From G051132615 sp051132615 (lineage in GTDB: Bacteria > Pseudomonadota > Gammaproteobacteria > Burkholderiales > Neisseriaceae): a DNA stretch of 64,000 nucleotides. The notes under the pieces are model-generated. The model was given only the letters and a program-made list of their open reading frames with translations, had not been told where the DNA came from and ran no database searches. Shown here piece after piece: positions 42,847-51,883 of this stretch (position 1 is the stretch's first letter; each line of letters begins with the position of its first letter). The DNA is taken from the NCBI RefSeq assembly GCF_051132615.1, contig NZ_CP152375.1:682001-746000 (forward strand), read 5' to 3'. The translations under genes and the position numbers were made by a program.

Positions 42847-43413
42847 ATGAAAAAAATACTACTCATACTATCTACCCTATTTCTCGCTTCAATATCTTTT
42901 GCTGAAACCATTTCCTGTAGGCATCCAAAAATTCAGGATGGGAATAACATCTTCTGCCTTTCATCAGAGAATAAACAAATCAAAGTTAGGCTTTGGGGAA
43001 TTGATGCTCCTGACCTGAATCAAAATTTTGGTAAAGAATCTGCACAAATACTATCTAAAATTCTCTCACATGCACCTCTAAACCTAGAAGTATTTGGATA
43101 TGATTCAGATGGAAGAACTTTATCTGAAATAAAATATCAAGTTTATGTAGATTGTCCTCCACCATCCAAACTGGAAGATGGAACCATGATACAAGAAATA
43201 GGGTGTATGGAAAAACCTCCCACAAATGCAAACTGGGAGATGATTTACCGTGGCTATGCATGGACTAATCCGTCACATAAACTCAATAATGCTAATAAGT
43301 TTTACATTGAAGCAGAAAGAATTGCACGAAAAGATAAACGTGGACTATGGGCTGACCCAAATCCTATTTCACCTTGGGAGTGGAGAAAGGCTAAGAAAGG
43401 CCAACGAAAATGA
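42847..43413 (+). CDS. exported SNase-like nuclease
   Basis: Thermonuclease-like (OB-fold SNase) protein. ATG at 42847 gives 188 residues with a clear signal peptide (MKKILLILSTLFLASISFAE); an upstream in-frame ATG only adds a repetitive leader. Family signs: VRLWGIDAPDLNQNFGKESA at about residues 42-61 (calcium and catalytic Arg region), GYDSDGRTLSEI with Arg near residue 95, and GLWADPNPISPWEWRKAK as in SNase C-termini. In place of the usual short loop there is an insert of about 30 residues with three Cys (VDCPPPSKLEDGTM, GCMEKPP). No good Shine-Dalgarno sequence is seen. A stretch with in-frame TGA codons overlaps its stop by 4 nt. Confidence 0.75.
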   Translation: MKKILLILSTLFLASISFAETISCRHPKIQDGNNIFCLSSENKQIKVRLWGIDAPDLNQNFGKESAQILSKILSHAPLNLEVFGYDSDGRTLSEIKYQVYVDCPPPSKLEDGTMIQEIGCMEKPPTNANWEMIYRGYAWTNPSHKLNNANKFYIEAERIARKDKRGLWADPNPISPWEWRKAKKGQRK

Positions 43414-43589
43414 AATGTGAAGATTGCATCAACTGACAAACCAAAGACAATCACGACGAAAAAATGAACCAGCACAACATGAGGCACTATACACCTAAAA
43501 ATGACGGCACCTACTCCAAGATGATATGAGTGCCATGGGAGATGTATAAAGTAAAAACTCAAGATATCTGAGAACTTAACTCATATTAA
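43410..43589 (+). pseudogene. broken 60-codon gene overlapping the nuclease stop (three in-frame TGA)
   Basis: An ATG shares four bases with the nuclease stop (ATGA), so translation would be coupled. It reads M-K-C-E-D-C-I-N then TGA, and the same frame continues with sensible codon use (including RHYTPKNDGTYSKMI) to TAA at 43587. Only TGA occurs inside (43434, 43527, 43569), and each sits where Trp would look natural; a TGG is used once in between. The organism uses TGA as a stop elsewhere in this window, so a decayed small gene is most likely. Not recognised. Confidence 0.4.
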
Positions 43590-43665
43590 AATTATTTAAT
43601 AGTGCACCAATATCTTCTCATACATATATCTTATAATACCCTTTTATTTTTAGTTAAACAGATCA

Positions 43666-43995
43666 ATGCAAACTCCACAAAAACATTCTGGCTTAGGCAT
43701 CACATCCTTTATTATCAGCTTCGCATCTATTGCCTTATTTTTTATTTTAATTGTGGTAGCAAGTGTCATTGCCATTAAGAATCCAGATGTTCTGGAAGAG
43801 GATACAGTAGAATCAATTATTATTGGTGGGGCTTTTTTCATCATTATGATGCTCAATATTTTGGCTTTGATTTTAGGCATTATTGGTTGCACACAATCGG
43901 ATAGAAAGAAGGTTTTTGCCATTCTTGGTCTGGTTCTTTCAATCATTTCACTGATATTGAATATTTTAGTTATTTTTATCGGTTTAGTCGCATAA
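43666..43995 (+). CDS. small DUF4190-like membrane protein
   Basis: 109 residues with three hydrophobic segments (about 10-32, 51-75, 84-108). The start GLGITSFIISFASI and the central NILALILGIIGCTQSDRKK followed by FAILGLVLSIIS fit the DUF4190 pattern: two copies of a Leu/Ile-rich helix with small residues around a polar basic loop. Function unknown; inner membrane. No strong Shine-Dalgarno sequence is seen before the ATG. Confidence 0.7.
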   Translation: MQTPQKHSGLGITSFIISFASIALFFILIVVASVIAIKNPDVLEEDTVESIIIGGAFFIIMMLNILALILGIIGCTQSDRKKVFAILGLVLSIISLILNILVIFIGLVA

Positions 43996-44198
43996 TTTCA
44001 TCTAAATAAAGAGGTATTATTTCTAGTTACACAAACAAATTTTAAAAAATTAATTTCAAACAAAACAAAAAATATAAATAAAAAATATCAAACAAATTAA
44101 AAATTTTTATGTATATTTTAACCAATCATAAATAAATAGAGTTACCATAACAAACATCATATTCAATATGAATTAATTATTATAAGGTTGAAGTTATC

Positions 44199-44903
44199 AT
44201 GACATGCTTAAGTAAAAAATTATTTGCTGAATTTTTCGGCACTTTCTGGCTGGTATTCGGTGGTTGTGGCAGTGCTGTATTGGCTGCAGCTTATCCTGAA
44301 TTAGGTATTGGATTTGCTGGTGTTGCCTTGGCATTTGGTTTAACGGTATTAACAATGGCTTATGCTGTTGGTCATATTTCAGGTGGACATTTTAACCCTG
44401 CAGTCACATTAGGCTTAGTAGCAGGTGGCAGATTCTCATCAAAAGAAGCATTGCCTTATATTGTTGCCCAAATTATTGGGGGTATCTGTGCAGCAGGAAT
44501 ACTGTACATTATTGCAAGTGGCAAGGCAGGTTTTGATGCTTCTGCTGGCTTTGCTTCAAATGGTTATGGCGCCCACTCTCCAGATGGTTACTCATTGGCA
44601 GCCGCCATCACTGCAGAACTTGTACTGACTGCATTTTTCTTATTGATTATTCATGGCGTAACAGATAAACGTGCACCTGCTGGTTTTGCACCATTAGCCA
44701 TTGGTTTAACTTTAACACTCATTCATTTAATCAGTATTCCAGTGACCAATACCTCAGTAAATCCTGCTCGTAGTATTGCAGTGGCAATATTTCAAGGCTC
44801 TTGGGCATTAGAACAATTATGGGTCTTTATTTTAGTGCCTATTGTTGGTGGTATTTTAGGTGGCCTAATCTACCGAACCTTATTACAACAAGACGAAAAA
44901 TAA
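44199..44903 (+). CDS. aqpZ: aquaporin Z
   Basis: Water channel, 234 residues with six membrane helices. Both pore motifs are intact: GGHFNPAVTLG (first NPA) near residue 63 and NTSVNPARSIA (second NPA) near 188. The helix-5 segment FAPLAIGLTLTLIHLISIPVTN contains the His of the aquaporin selectivity filter, consistent with water rather than glycerol specificity. AAGG lies upstream. Confidence 0.95.
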   Translation: MTCLSKKLFAEFFGTFWLVFGGCGSAVLAAAYPELGIGFAGVALAFGLTVLTMAYAVGHISGGHFNPAVTLGLVAGGRFSSKEALPYIVAQIIGGICAAGILYIIASGKAGFDASAGFASNGYGAHSPDGYSLAAAITAELVLTAFFLLIIHGVTDKRAPAGFAPLAIGLTLTLIHLISIPVTNTSVNPARSIAVAIFQGSWALEQLWVFILVPIVGGILGGLIYRTLLQQDEK

Positions 44904-44911
44904 ACTTCTTT

Positions 44912-44944
44912 CAAAAGCCTTATATCAAAAATATAAGGCTTTTG
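44912..44944. terminator. bidirectional terminator between aqpZ and engB
   Basis: Perfect 14-nt arms CAAAAGCCTTATAT / ATATAAGGCTTTTG around CAAAA; ends directly at the engB stop codon. Confidence 0.85.
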
Positions 44945-45577
44945 TTATTGCGGTTCTACTGACTCTTCTTCAGTATGGTCTAAACTGTCAAACCAAGAAG
45001 CAACAATCGTTTCGACCTCTTCTTTACCTTGTTTCTTCAAACTGGAAAAAAGTTGTACCGATACAGGCAATTTTTCCTGCCAAGGAATTAAAGCCTTTTT
45101 AACCTGCGCTAATGTCCTAATTTGATCATTTTTTGATAATTTATCTGCTTTAGACAACAAAATATGAACGGGTCTTGCTCTATCAGCAAAAAAATCCAAC
45201 ATTTTTTTATCTAAATCACGCAGTGGATGCCGAATATCCATAATCAACACCAACCCAATCAAACTGTTGCGCTTTTGCAAGTATTGACCTAGCAATTCTA
45301 CCCAATGAGCTCGAATTTTTTCGGGGACGGCAGCATAACCATAACCAGGTAAATCAGCCATAAAATAGCCATTATTTAACTCAAAAAAATTAATATGCTG
45401 TGTTCTACCAGGCGTTTTAGAAACATACGCCAAACGAGTATGATTTGTTAAGGTGTTAATCGTACTGGATTTACCTGCATTAGAACGTCCAACAAAAGCA
45501 ATTTCTCCTTTTGTATCAGGCAGATCCTTTAAATGATTTACAGTAATAAAAAATTGTGCGTTCTGAAATAGTGACAT
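44945..45577 (-). CDS. engB: ribosome biogenesis GTP-binding protein EngB/YihA
   Basis: Circularly simple Era-like GTPase needed for 50S maturation. ATG at 45577 gives MSLFQNAQFFITVNHLKDLP, the typical start, and 210 residues; a TTG 21 nt upstream is in frame but precedes the GAAGG site. G motifs: GRSNAGKSST near residue 33, TPGRTQHINFF, DLPGYG, and LSKADKLSKN. Divergent from the cytochrome c4 gene, the common pairing in beta- and gammaproteobacteria. Confidence 0.95.
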   Translation of the reverse strand: MSLFQNAQFFITVNHLKDLPDTKGEIAFVGRSNAGKSSTINTLTNHTRLAYVSKTPGRTQHINFFELNNGYFMADLPGYGYAAVPEKIRAHWVELLGQYLQKRNSLIGLVLIMDIRHPLRDLDKKMLDFFADRARPVHILLSKADKLSKNDQIRTLAQVKKALIPWQEKLPVSVQLFSSLKKQGKEEVETIVASWFDSLDHTEEESVEPQ

Positions 45578-45668
45578 AAAACTAGAATTAACCTTCAAAT
45601 ATGGTTAGAATATCATGTTTATAAAATAACAGTTAGTAAACATATATAAATTTCTACAGGGCGCTCGT

Positions 45669-46286
45669 ATGAAACGTTTTTCTCTAGCTACTTTAGCATT
45701 GGCTCTAGCCAGCATGGCAGCTTTTGCTGCACCACCCAAAACAACCGACTTAAATAATGGAAAAACATTGGCTGAAAATGTCTGTGTTGCTTGCCATGCA
45801 GCCGATGGAAACAGTGTTCTCACTATTTACCCAAGCTTAGCTGGGCAACATGCTGTCTACGCTTATACACAAGCACTTGCTATTAAAAATGGTCAACGTA
45901 CAACAGGTGCTTCTGCTGCAATGGTGCCAATGGTTGAAAATTTATCTGAACAAGATCTGTGGGATGCTTCAGCTTATTTCTCCCGTCAACACATTAAACA
46001 AGGCGAAGCAGACCCTAAAGGCAATTTACAATTGGGTTTAAAAATTTACCGTGGTGGCAAAGCTGATATTAAATTACCTTCATGCGCCTCATGCCATGGC
46101 CCAAGTGGTGCGGGTATGCCAGATATTTTCCCAAGAATCAGTTCGCAACATGCTGACTATGTGGTGACTCAGTTAGAAGCATTCCGCGCAGGTGAACGTG
46201 TTCACCCAATGATGGATCCTATTGCCTCACGTTTAACTGATGAAGAAATTAAAGCAGTTGCCAACTATATTCAAGGCTTAAGATAA
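45669..46286 (+). CDS. dihaem cytochrome c4
   Basis: Periplasmic electron carrier to terminal oxidases. 205 residues with a signal peptide (KRFSLATLALALASMAAFAA). Two c-type haem motifs: CVACH near residue 40 and CASCH near 140, each in a c4-like half (CVACHAADGNS, CASCHGPSGAG), with Met ligands in AAMVPM and HPMMDP. Shine-Dalgarno sequence weak. ResB and CcsA genes follow in the same direction, so product and maturation machinery are grouped. Confidence 0.92.
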   Translation: MKRFSLATLALALASMAAFAAPPKTTDLNNGKTLAENVCVACHAADGNSVLTIYPSLAGQHAVYAYTQALAIKNGQRTTGASAAMVPMVENLSEQDLWDASAYFSRQHIKQGEADPKGNLQLGLKIYRGGKADIKLPSCASCHGPSGAGMPDIFPRISSQHADYVVTQLEAFRAGERVHPMMDPIASRLTDEEIKAVANYIQGLR

Positions 46287-46326
46287 CCCTTTTTATTTAA
46301 GCCTCTAAAATATAATTCCATAAAAA

Positions 46327-46349
46327 AAGGGAAGTGAAGTACTTCCCTT
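46327..46349 (+). terminator. hairpin between cytochrome c4 and resB
   Basis: AAGGGAAGT / ACTTCCCTT pair over 9 nt around GAAGT, with only a short T-rich tail (TTC); probably a partial terminator. Confidence 0.5.
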
Positions 46350-46365
46350 CTTCATCATAAAGCAC

Positions 46366-48357
46366 ATGAAAAAATCTACTCCTCTTATTCGTAAGCCTTG
46401 GTTTGAATTTTTAAGCTCAATGCGTTTTGCAGTGTCATTACTGACTATTTTAGCAATCGCCTCCATTATTGGTACTGTACTGAACCAAAATGAAGCGCTC
46501 TCCAATTATGCTTTTAAATTCGGCCCTTTCTGGTTTGAGATTTTTCAGTTTCTTGGCTTATATGATGTTTACTCTGCCAGCTGGTTTGTATTGATTATGA
46601 TTTTTCTGGTGCTCTCAACCAGTCTATGTCTGATTCGTAACACCCCTAGTTTTATTAAAGACTTTAAAAGTTTTCGGCTTAAAGCAACAAGCCGTTCTTT
46701 GAAAGCCATGAAACACCATCATATATACCAACATAAAATAGACCCTAATATAGCCAATAGCTACTTAATCGCTCAGGGCTTTTCTACCCGAACAGAAGTA
46801 AAAGATGATGGACAAACCATTATTGCGGCTAAAAAAGGCAGTGCCAGCAAATTGGGTTATATTTTTGCCCATGCCGCATTGATTATTATTTGTCTTGGCG
46901 GTTTAATTGACAGCGATCTATTACTCAAAACCCAAATATTAACAGGTCAAATCGTACCTGAAAAAAATGCTGTTTATCAAAACGAGTTTCCAGAAAAAAG
47001 CCGTTTAAGTAGTCAAACACTTTCTTATAGAGGAAACGTCAGTATTCGAGAAGGTAATCAAGCAAATGCCGTCTTTTTAAGCACCCCAAGCGGTTTTTTG
47101 GTGCAAGAGCTCCCCTTTACAGTCAAACTGGATAAATTTCTTGTTGAATACTACGACACAGGGATGCCTAAAAATTTTGTCAGTGATATTACCGTCACTG
47201 ATAAACAAACTGGCCAAATAACACAGTCCCAATTAAGAGTAAACCACCCCATTACCATTAATGGCGTCACCTTATATCAATCTTCATTCGGCGATGGTGG
47301 CTCTAAATTAAGATTTAAAGCATGGAATCTGGTTAAACCTGCTTTACCTCCAGTACAGCTGGATGCAGTTTCCATGAACGACTTTCCATTAAATTTAGGC
47401 AACCAAGCCCAATATACGCTTGAATTTAATGAGCTAAAAGTTTTCAACATTGAAGACAATAGCCAAAATAATTTACAAACACCCAATCAAAGTTTACATG
47501 AGATACGAGATGTAAAAATTAATAAGAATTTAAATAATATTGGTCCTAGCATTGGCTTTAAATTAAGAGATAATACAGGCCAAGCAATTGAATATGTTAA
47601 TTACATGACCCCAATTAACCAAAACGACACACTATTCTTTATGTCAGGTGTACGTAAAGAAGTGGGCGAGAGTTTTCAATTTTTACGCATTCCTGCTGAC
47701 AACGAAGTCAGTATCAATGGCTTTATGCTGTTAAATGCTGCCTTTCAAAACCCACAGTTACGCCAAAAAATTGCCCATAAAATCGCTTTGGCAACAGGCT
47801 CACGAGCCACAGAAGGTTTTGAAGACAGCGTCCAAAAGACAATGGAACTATTTGCCCAAGGAGGCTATGTAGCAGTTGATCAATTTATTCGTACCAATGT
47901 TCCAGAAGATAAACGCCAACAAATGGCTCAGGTTTTTTTACAAATCTTACATGGTGCAACTGCACAACTATTTGAAGAAGCACAAAAAGAAGCCAATATT
48001 CCTGTTTGGACACAAGATCAACAACGTGATCAGTTTTTGTTAAACAGCTTACTGGCAATGACTGATTTACATGAATATGGCTCTCCCTTATTTTTACAAC
48101 TGGAAGACTTTGAGCAAGTACAATCTTCTGGATTACAAATGACGCGTTCCCCAGGAAAAAACATTGTTTATTTTGGCTCTTTATTGCTAGTATTAGGTAT
48201 CTTTTTCATGTTTTATATTCGTGATAAAAGAGCATGGTTACTGTTTGGACCAACCCAAACTATTTTTGCCATGAGTAGTGCAAGACATAACACCGAATTA
48301 GATAAAGAATTTACAATACACACATACCATTTAGAACAACACCCTTCAGAAGAGTAA
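46366..48357 (+). CDS. resB: cytochrome c biogenesis protein ResB (System II)
   Basis: Inner-membrane half of the System II haem-to-apocytochrome ligase with CcsA. 663 residues. Four membrane segments: near residue 28 (RFAVSLLTILAIASIIGTVLNQ), 70-90, 165-180 and 605-625, with a very large periplasmic region in between that includes YQSSFGDGGSKLRFKAWN and INGFMLLNAAFQNPQLRQ. The start SSMRFAVSLLTILAIASIIGTV is the ResB hallmark. System II rather than Ccm is consistent with a betaproteobacterium. The stop is 4 nt from the ccsA start codon. Confidence 0.92.
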   Translation: MKKSTPLIRKPWFEFLSSMRFAVSLLTILAIASIIGTVLNQNEALSNYAFKFGPFWFEIFQFLGLYDVYSASWFVLIMIFLVLSTSLCLIRNTPSFIKDFKSFRLKATSRSLKAMKHHHIYQHKIDPNIANSYLIAQGFSTRTEVKDDGQTIIAAKKGSASKLGYIFAHAALIIICLGGLIDSDLLLKTQILTGQIVPEKNAVYQNEFPEKSRLSSQTLSYRGNVSIREGNQANAVFLSTPSGFLVQELPFTVKLDKFLVEYYDTGMPKNFVSDITVTDKQTGQITQSQLRVNHPITINGVTLYQSSFGDGGSKLRFKAWNLVKPALPPVQLDAVSMNDFPLNLGNQAQYTLEFNELKVFNIEDNSQNNLQTPNQSLHEIRDVKINKNLNNIGPSIGFKLRDNTGQAIEYVNYMTPINQNDTLFFMSGVRKEVGESFQFLRIPADNEVSINGFMLLNAAFQNPQLRQKIAHKIALATGSRATEGFEDSVQKTMELFAQGGYVAVDQFIRTNVPEDKRQQMAQVFLQILHGATAQLFEEAQKEANIPVWTQDQQRDQFLLNSLLAMTDLHEYGSPLFLQLEDFEQVQSSGLQMTRSPGKNIVYFGSLLLVLGIFFMFYIRDKRAWLLFGPTQTIFAMSSARHNTELDKEFTIHTYHLEQHPSEE

Positions 48358-48361
48358 CTGC

Positions 48362-49537
48362 ATGAATACCCAAACGCTCTACCAAAAACCAACCCCTTTT
48401 TATAAAAAACTTGGCTGGTTTGATTGGCTTTTTGCTATTTTATCTATTCTTGGTGCAGGGTTTTCTCAAAAATACCTCGCTCACCATATGGACACCTATG
48501 AGGTTGCCATTTTATGGAGCACCGTTGTAGGTATTATTCTCTTAGGTTGGTTTTTTAAGCCCTTACGCTTATTCCTGATTTTATCGACCTCCTTTGCATA
48601 CTTGGGCATCTATTCTTATCAAGGAGACTTAAACCTTGGCAGTGGTGAACAAGCCACTTTTTTACTTAAATATTTTGTCTCCAGCCAAGCGGCCATTATG
48701 TGGATGTGTGCCCTGACCTTTTTAGCCACATTATGTTACTTAATCGGTACAATTTTACCCAAAAAAAATGTTGAAAAAACATCCAATACAGCACTCAACT
48801 TAGGCAGTCTACTCGCTTGGACCGCAGCCTTAATGGGCACAATTGGCTTACTCGTACGCTGGCACGAGAGCTACCTCATTAGCCCCGATGTAGGGCATAT
48901 CCCCGTATCAAATCTATACGAAGTATTTGTTTTATTTATAGTATTTACCATTATTATGTATTTATATTATGAAATAAAATTTCATGCCCAACGTATGGGA
49001 GTATTCGTTTTTACCCTTTTATCCATCACAGTTTGTTTTTTATTGTGGTATGCCATTGTCCGTCAAGCACAAGAAATTCAACCCTTAGTACCTGCCTTAC
49101 AATCATGGTGGATGAAAATTCATGTACCCGCCAATTTTATTGGTTATGGCGCTTTTGCCATAGCAGCTATGTTAGGTGTTGCCCAATTACTGGTACTCAG
49201 TCATATAGGTGAACGCTTTTTACCTAAAGCAGAAGTATTAGAAGAAGTCATGTATAAAGCCATATCTTTAGGCTTCCTCTTTTTCACCATTGCAACCATT
49301 TTGGGCGCACTTTGGGCAGCAGAAGCTTGGGGACGTTATTGGAGCTGGGACCCAAAAGAAACGTGGGCATTCATTGTTTGGCTAAACTACGCAATTTGGC
49401 TACACTTACGCCTTGTATCAGGTTGGAGAGGCAAAGTTCTGGCTTGGTGGGCTGTCATCGGACTATTAATTACCGCTTTCGCATTTATCGGTGTTAATAT
49501 GTTTTTAAGCGGTTTACACTCTTATGGTACGCTATAA
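48362..49537 (+). CDS. ccsA: cytochrome c biogenesis protein CcsA (System II)
   Basis: Haem-handling partner of ResB: 391 residues, eight or so membrane segments. WGRYWSWDPKETWAF near residue 325 is the WWD-type haem-binding motif, with NLYEVFVLF (P-His helix region) near 182 and IGYGAFAIAAML near 260. Exports haem to the periplasmic face for attachment to CxxCH motifs such as those of the cytochrome c4 encoded just upstream. Coupled with resB (gap 4 nt). Confidence 0.93.
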   Translation: MNTQTLYQKPTPFYKKLGWFDWLFAILSILGAGFSQKYLAHHMDTYEVAILWSTVVGIILLGWFFKPLRLFLILSTSFAYLGIYSYQGDLNLGSGEQATFLLKYFVSSQAAIMWMCALTFLATLCYLIGTILPKKNVEKTSNTALNLGSLLAWTAALMGTIGLLVRWHESYLISPDVGHIPVSNLYEVFVLFIVFTIIMYLYYEIKFHAQRMGVFVFTLLSITVCFLLWYAIVRQAQEIQPLVPALQSWWMKIHVPANFIGYGAFAIAAMLGVAQLLVLSHIGERFLPKAEVLEEVMYKAISLGFLFFTIATILGALWAAEAWGRYWSWDPKETWAFIVWLNYAIWLHLRLVSGWRGKVLAWWAVIGLLITAFAFIGVNMFLSGLHSYGTL

Positions 49538-49572
49538 TACGCTTTTATTTATTAGGATAAACAAACACAATT

Positions 49573-51153
49573 ATGGATTTTTCTTGGTTAGGTGATGCAC
49601 AAACGTGGATTGGCTTTGCCACCTTAATTATTTTAGAAGTTGTTTTAGGAATAGACAATTTAGTTTTTGTTGCAATATTAGCAGACAAAGTAAAACCCGC
49701 AGATAGAGACAAAGCGCGTTTAGTTGGTCTGTCTTTAGCAATAGTGATCCGAGTATGTATGTTAGGAGCCATGTCATTAATCCTGACCTTAACAGCCCCT
49801 CTTTTTACAATAGAACAATTCGGTTTATCATTTTCGGGCAAAGACCTGATCATGTTTTTTGGTGGGCTTTTTCTGATTTATAAAGCCACCACAGAACTAC
49901 ATGAACGGCTAGAAGGTCGTGCGTTAATTCCACAAAGCAGCCCCAATAAAGTTTACTCATCCCTTTTAGCAGTTGTGTTACAAATTATCGTATTAGATGC
50001 TGTATTCTCTTTAGACTCAGTAATCACTGCCGTTGCCATGGTCAAACATATTGAAATTGCCATGTTTGCCGTTATTGTGGCAATGGGCATGATGATTTGG
50101 GCCAGTAAACCACTGACTTCTTTTGTGGGTAAGCACCCTACTGTGGTGATGCTGTGTTTGGGCTTTTTATTGATGATTGGCTTTAGCTTGTTGGCAGAAG
50201 CTTTTCACTTTGAAATCCCCAAAGGTTACTTATATGCTGCTATTGGCTTTTCAATTTTGGTGGAAGTATTCAATCAAATTTCACTTAAAAACAGCAAAGA
50301 AAATGCAGCTATTACCCGTGGCTGGCGGAACAGAACAGCCGATGCCGTATTGGGTATTATGGGGGTTAGAGAGGCTGTATTGGCTAAAGAAAAAAACCAC
50401 CAAAATACCGACCTTGAAGACGATCACTTTGATGATACCGAAAAAAGTATGATCCGAAGCGTGCTGACATTGGCAGAGCGTCCCGTAATGGGAGTCATGA
50501 CCCCAAGGCGTGATATTGAACGCCTAGATATTTCACAAAGTAAAGAGCAACAAAAACAACAATTACTCAGCACTCCCTTTACTCGTCTCATTGTTGTGGG
50601 TAAAGCAGGCATTGATGAACCCTTAGGTTACATCAATAAACGCGACTTACTGAGCCAAATGCTCAAAACAGAAGAGCTGGATGTTTCTGCCATCTTGCGT
50701 CAGCCGCTTATTTTGCCAGAAATGGCATCTACATTAGATGCAATGGAATCATTTAGAGAAAAAGCAGCAGATATTGCTTTTGTTGTAGATGAATTTGGCA
50801 GTATTTTGGGTATGCTGACCATTAAAGACCTTTTAGAAAGTATTGCAGGCGATTTCCCAGAAGCATACGAAATAGAATCAGAACCGAGCATACAAGAAAA
50901 CGAAGACCAAAGCTTTACAGTTGAAGGCAGCTTTGAAATGTCTATTTTGGAACAAGAGCTTGGCTTAAAACATAATGTAGAAGAAGTTGACTACCATACA
51001 GTTGCAGGCCTGATTATAGAGGAGCTCGAACGCATTCCAGATGTGGGTGAGTGGATTGACTACCAGAACTGGCGTTTTGAAGTCATCGAAAAAGAAGGCC
51101 AACGTATTGAACGTATTAAAATCTACCCAATAGATGAATCAGATGCAGATTAA
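49573..51153 (+). CDS. TerC-CBS-CorC protein (YegH/YoaE family)
   Basis: 526 residues with three parts. Residues about 10-225 form a TerC membrane domain with acidic metal-binding motifs EVVLGIDNLVFVAILADKV and DAVFSLDSVITAV. Residues about 285-410 hold a CBS pair (MTPRRDIERLD through LGMLTIKDLLESI). The last 90 residues form the CorC/HlyC domain (GSFEMSILEQELGLK). TerC proteins are implicated in metal (Mn) or tellurite-related export. Same architecture as E. coli YegH and YoaE. Overlaps the following Sel1-repeat gene by 20 nt, suggesting translational coupling. Confidence 0.88.
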   Translation: MDFSWLGDAQTWIGFATLIILEVVLGIDNLVFVAILADKVKPADRDKARLVGLSLAIVIRVCMLGAMSLILTLTAPLFTIEQFGLSFSGKDLIMFFGGLFLIYKATTELHERLEGRALIPQSSPNKVYSSLLAVVLQIIVLDAVFSLDSVITAVAMVKHIEIAMFAVIVAMGMMIWASKPLTSFVGKHPTVVMLCLGFLLMIGFSLLAEAFHFEIPKGYLYAAIGFSILVEVFNQISLKNSKENAAITRGWRNRTADAVLGIMGVREAVLAKEKNHQNTDLEDDHFDDTEKSMIRSVLTLAERPVMGVMTPRRDIERLDISQSKEQQKQQLLSTPFTRLIVVGKAGIDEPLGYINKRDLLSQMLKTEELDVSAILRQPLILPEMASTLDAMESFREKAADIAFVVDEFGSILGMLTIKDLLESIAGDFPEAYEIESEPSIQENEDQSFTVEGSFEMSILEQELGLKHNVEEVDYHTVAGLIIEELERIPDVGEWIDYQNWRFEVIEKEGQRIERIKIYPIDESDAD

Positions 51154-51706
51154 ACAGAATAAAATACTGATACCTTATTTATTCATAATAGGACTATTTA
51201 CTTATCTGTCTCCTGTTTATGGTAATGAACTGCAAACCTGTTTAGAACATACATCCTATTCTCAACAAGAGGTAGATGAGGGTTTTGAAAAAGACATCTA
51301 TCTTGGTTTATGTTACCTTAAAAAAGATACAGAGCAAGGTTTATATTGGTTGGAAAAAACAGCGAACAAAGGCTCTTTTTATGCAAAAGAAATGCTTGCT
51401 TTACTTTATGAAAAAGGCAAAGGGGGCTTACCTAAAGATAAGCAACTTAGCCAAGAATGGTATACTTCAGCCTTACAAACTTTAAAACAGCAAGCTCAAA
51501 ACAATGATCCCCAAGTCTTGTACATGCTTGCTTTTTATTACGAGCAAGGTCGAGGGTTGGCACAACCTGACAAACAGCAGGCATGGTACTGGTATCAACA
51601 ATGGGCAAAGCAAGAAAGCCTACTAGACCCCAACTTTGATCCTGACTTTCTTACATCATATATTGCAAAAAAATTAGGAATTGATACTCATCTACCAGAA
51701 CAATAG
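51134..51706 (+). CDS. exported Sel1-repeat protein
   Basis: 190 residues. The first start lies inside the TerC gene; ATG at 51143 is an alternative. Signal-peptide-like start (KILIPYLFIIGLFTYLSPVYG). Two to three Sel1-type (SLR) helical repeats follow: QGLYWLEKTANKGSFYAKEMLALLYEKGKGGLPKDK and QVLYMLAFYYEQGRGLAQPDKQQAWYWYQ. Two Cys lie N-terminally (TCLEH, GLCYL) and could pair in the periplasm. Such proteins bind partners; function unknown. Confidence 0.7.
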   Translation: MNQMQIKQNKILIPYLFIIGLFTYLSPVYGNELQTCLEHTSYSQQEVDEGFEKDIYLGLCYLKKDTEQGLYWLEKTANKGSFYAKEMLALLYEKGKGGLPKDKQLSQEWYTSALQTLKQQAQNNDPQVLYMLAFYYEQGRGLAQPDKQQAWYWYQQWAKQESLLDPNFDPDFLTSYIAKKLGIDTHLPEQ

Positions 51707-51840
51707 ACACAAGCTGATATTTATTGCCACAAATTATTAGACTGTCGTAAATTTACCTGATTTAAATTATAAATAGCATAAGCAACACACAAAAGCAGAT
51801 AATTCTGACAATACACTACCCTATCTTATCGTGAACACAG

Positions 51841-51846
51841 TATAAT
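51841..51846 (+). promoter_or_regulatory. -10 element for alaS
   Basis: Perfect TATAAT 38 nt upstream of the alaS start; no good -35. Confidence 0.4.
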
Positions 51847-51883
51847 TTCACCATTATTCAGTATTTTAGAAAATAGTTAATCA

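Noticed and set aside
43302..43562. Minus-strand frame of 86 codons across the nuclease end
   Set aside because: Antisense to the nuclease and to the broken coupled frame; no signal or start site.
43410..43589. Genome-wide TGA-to-Trp recoding
   Set aside because: Several intact genes in the window end with TGA (for example the nuclease, pyrF and ugd) and Trp is encoded by TGG throughout.
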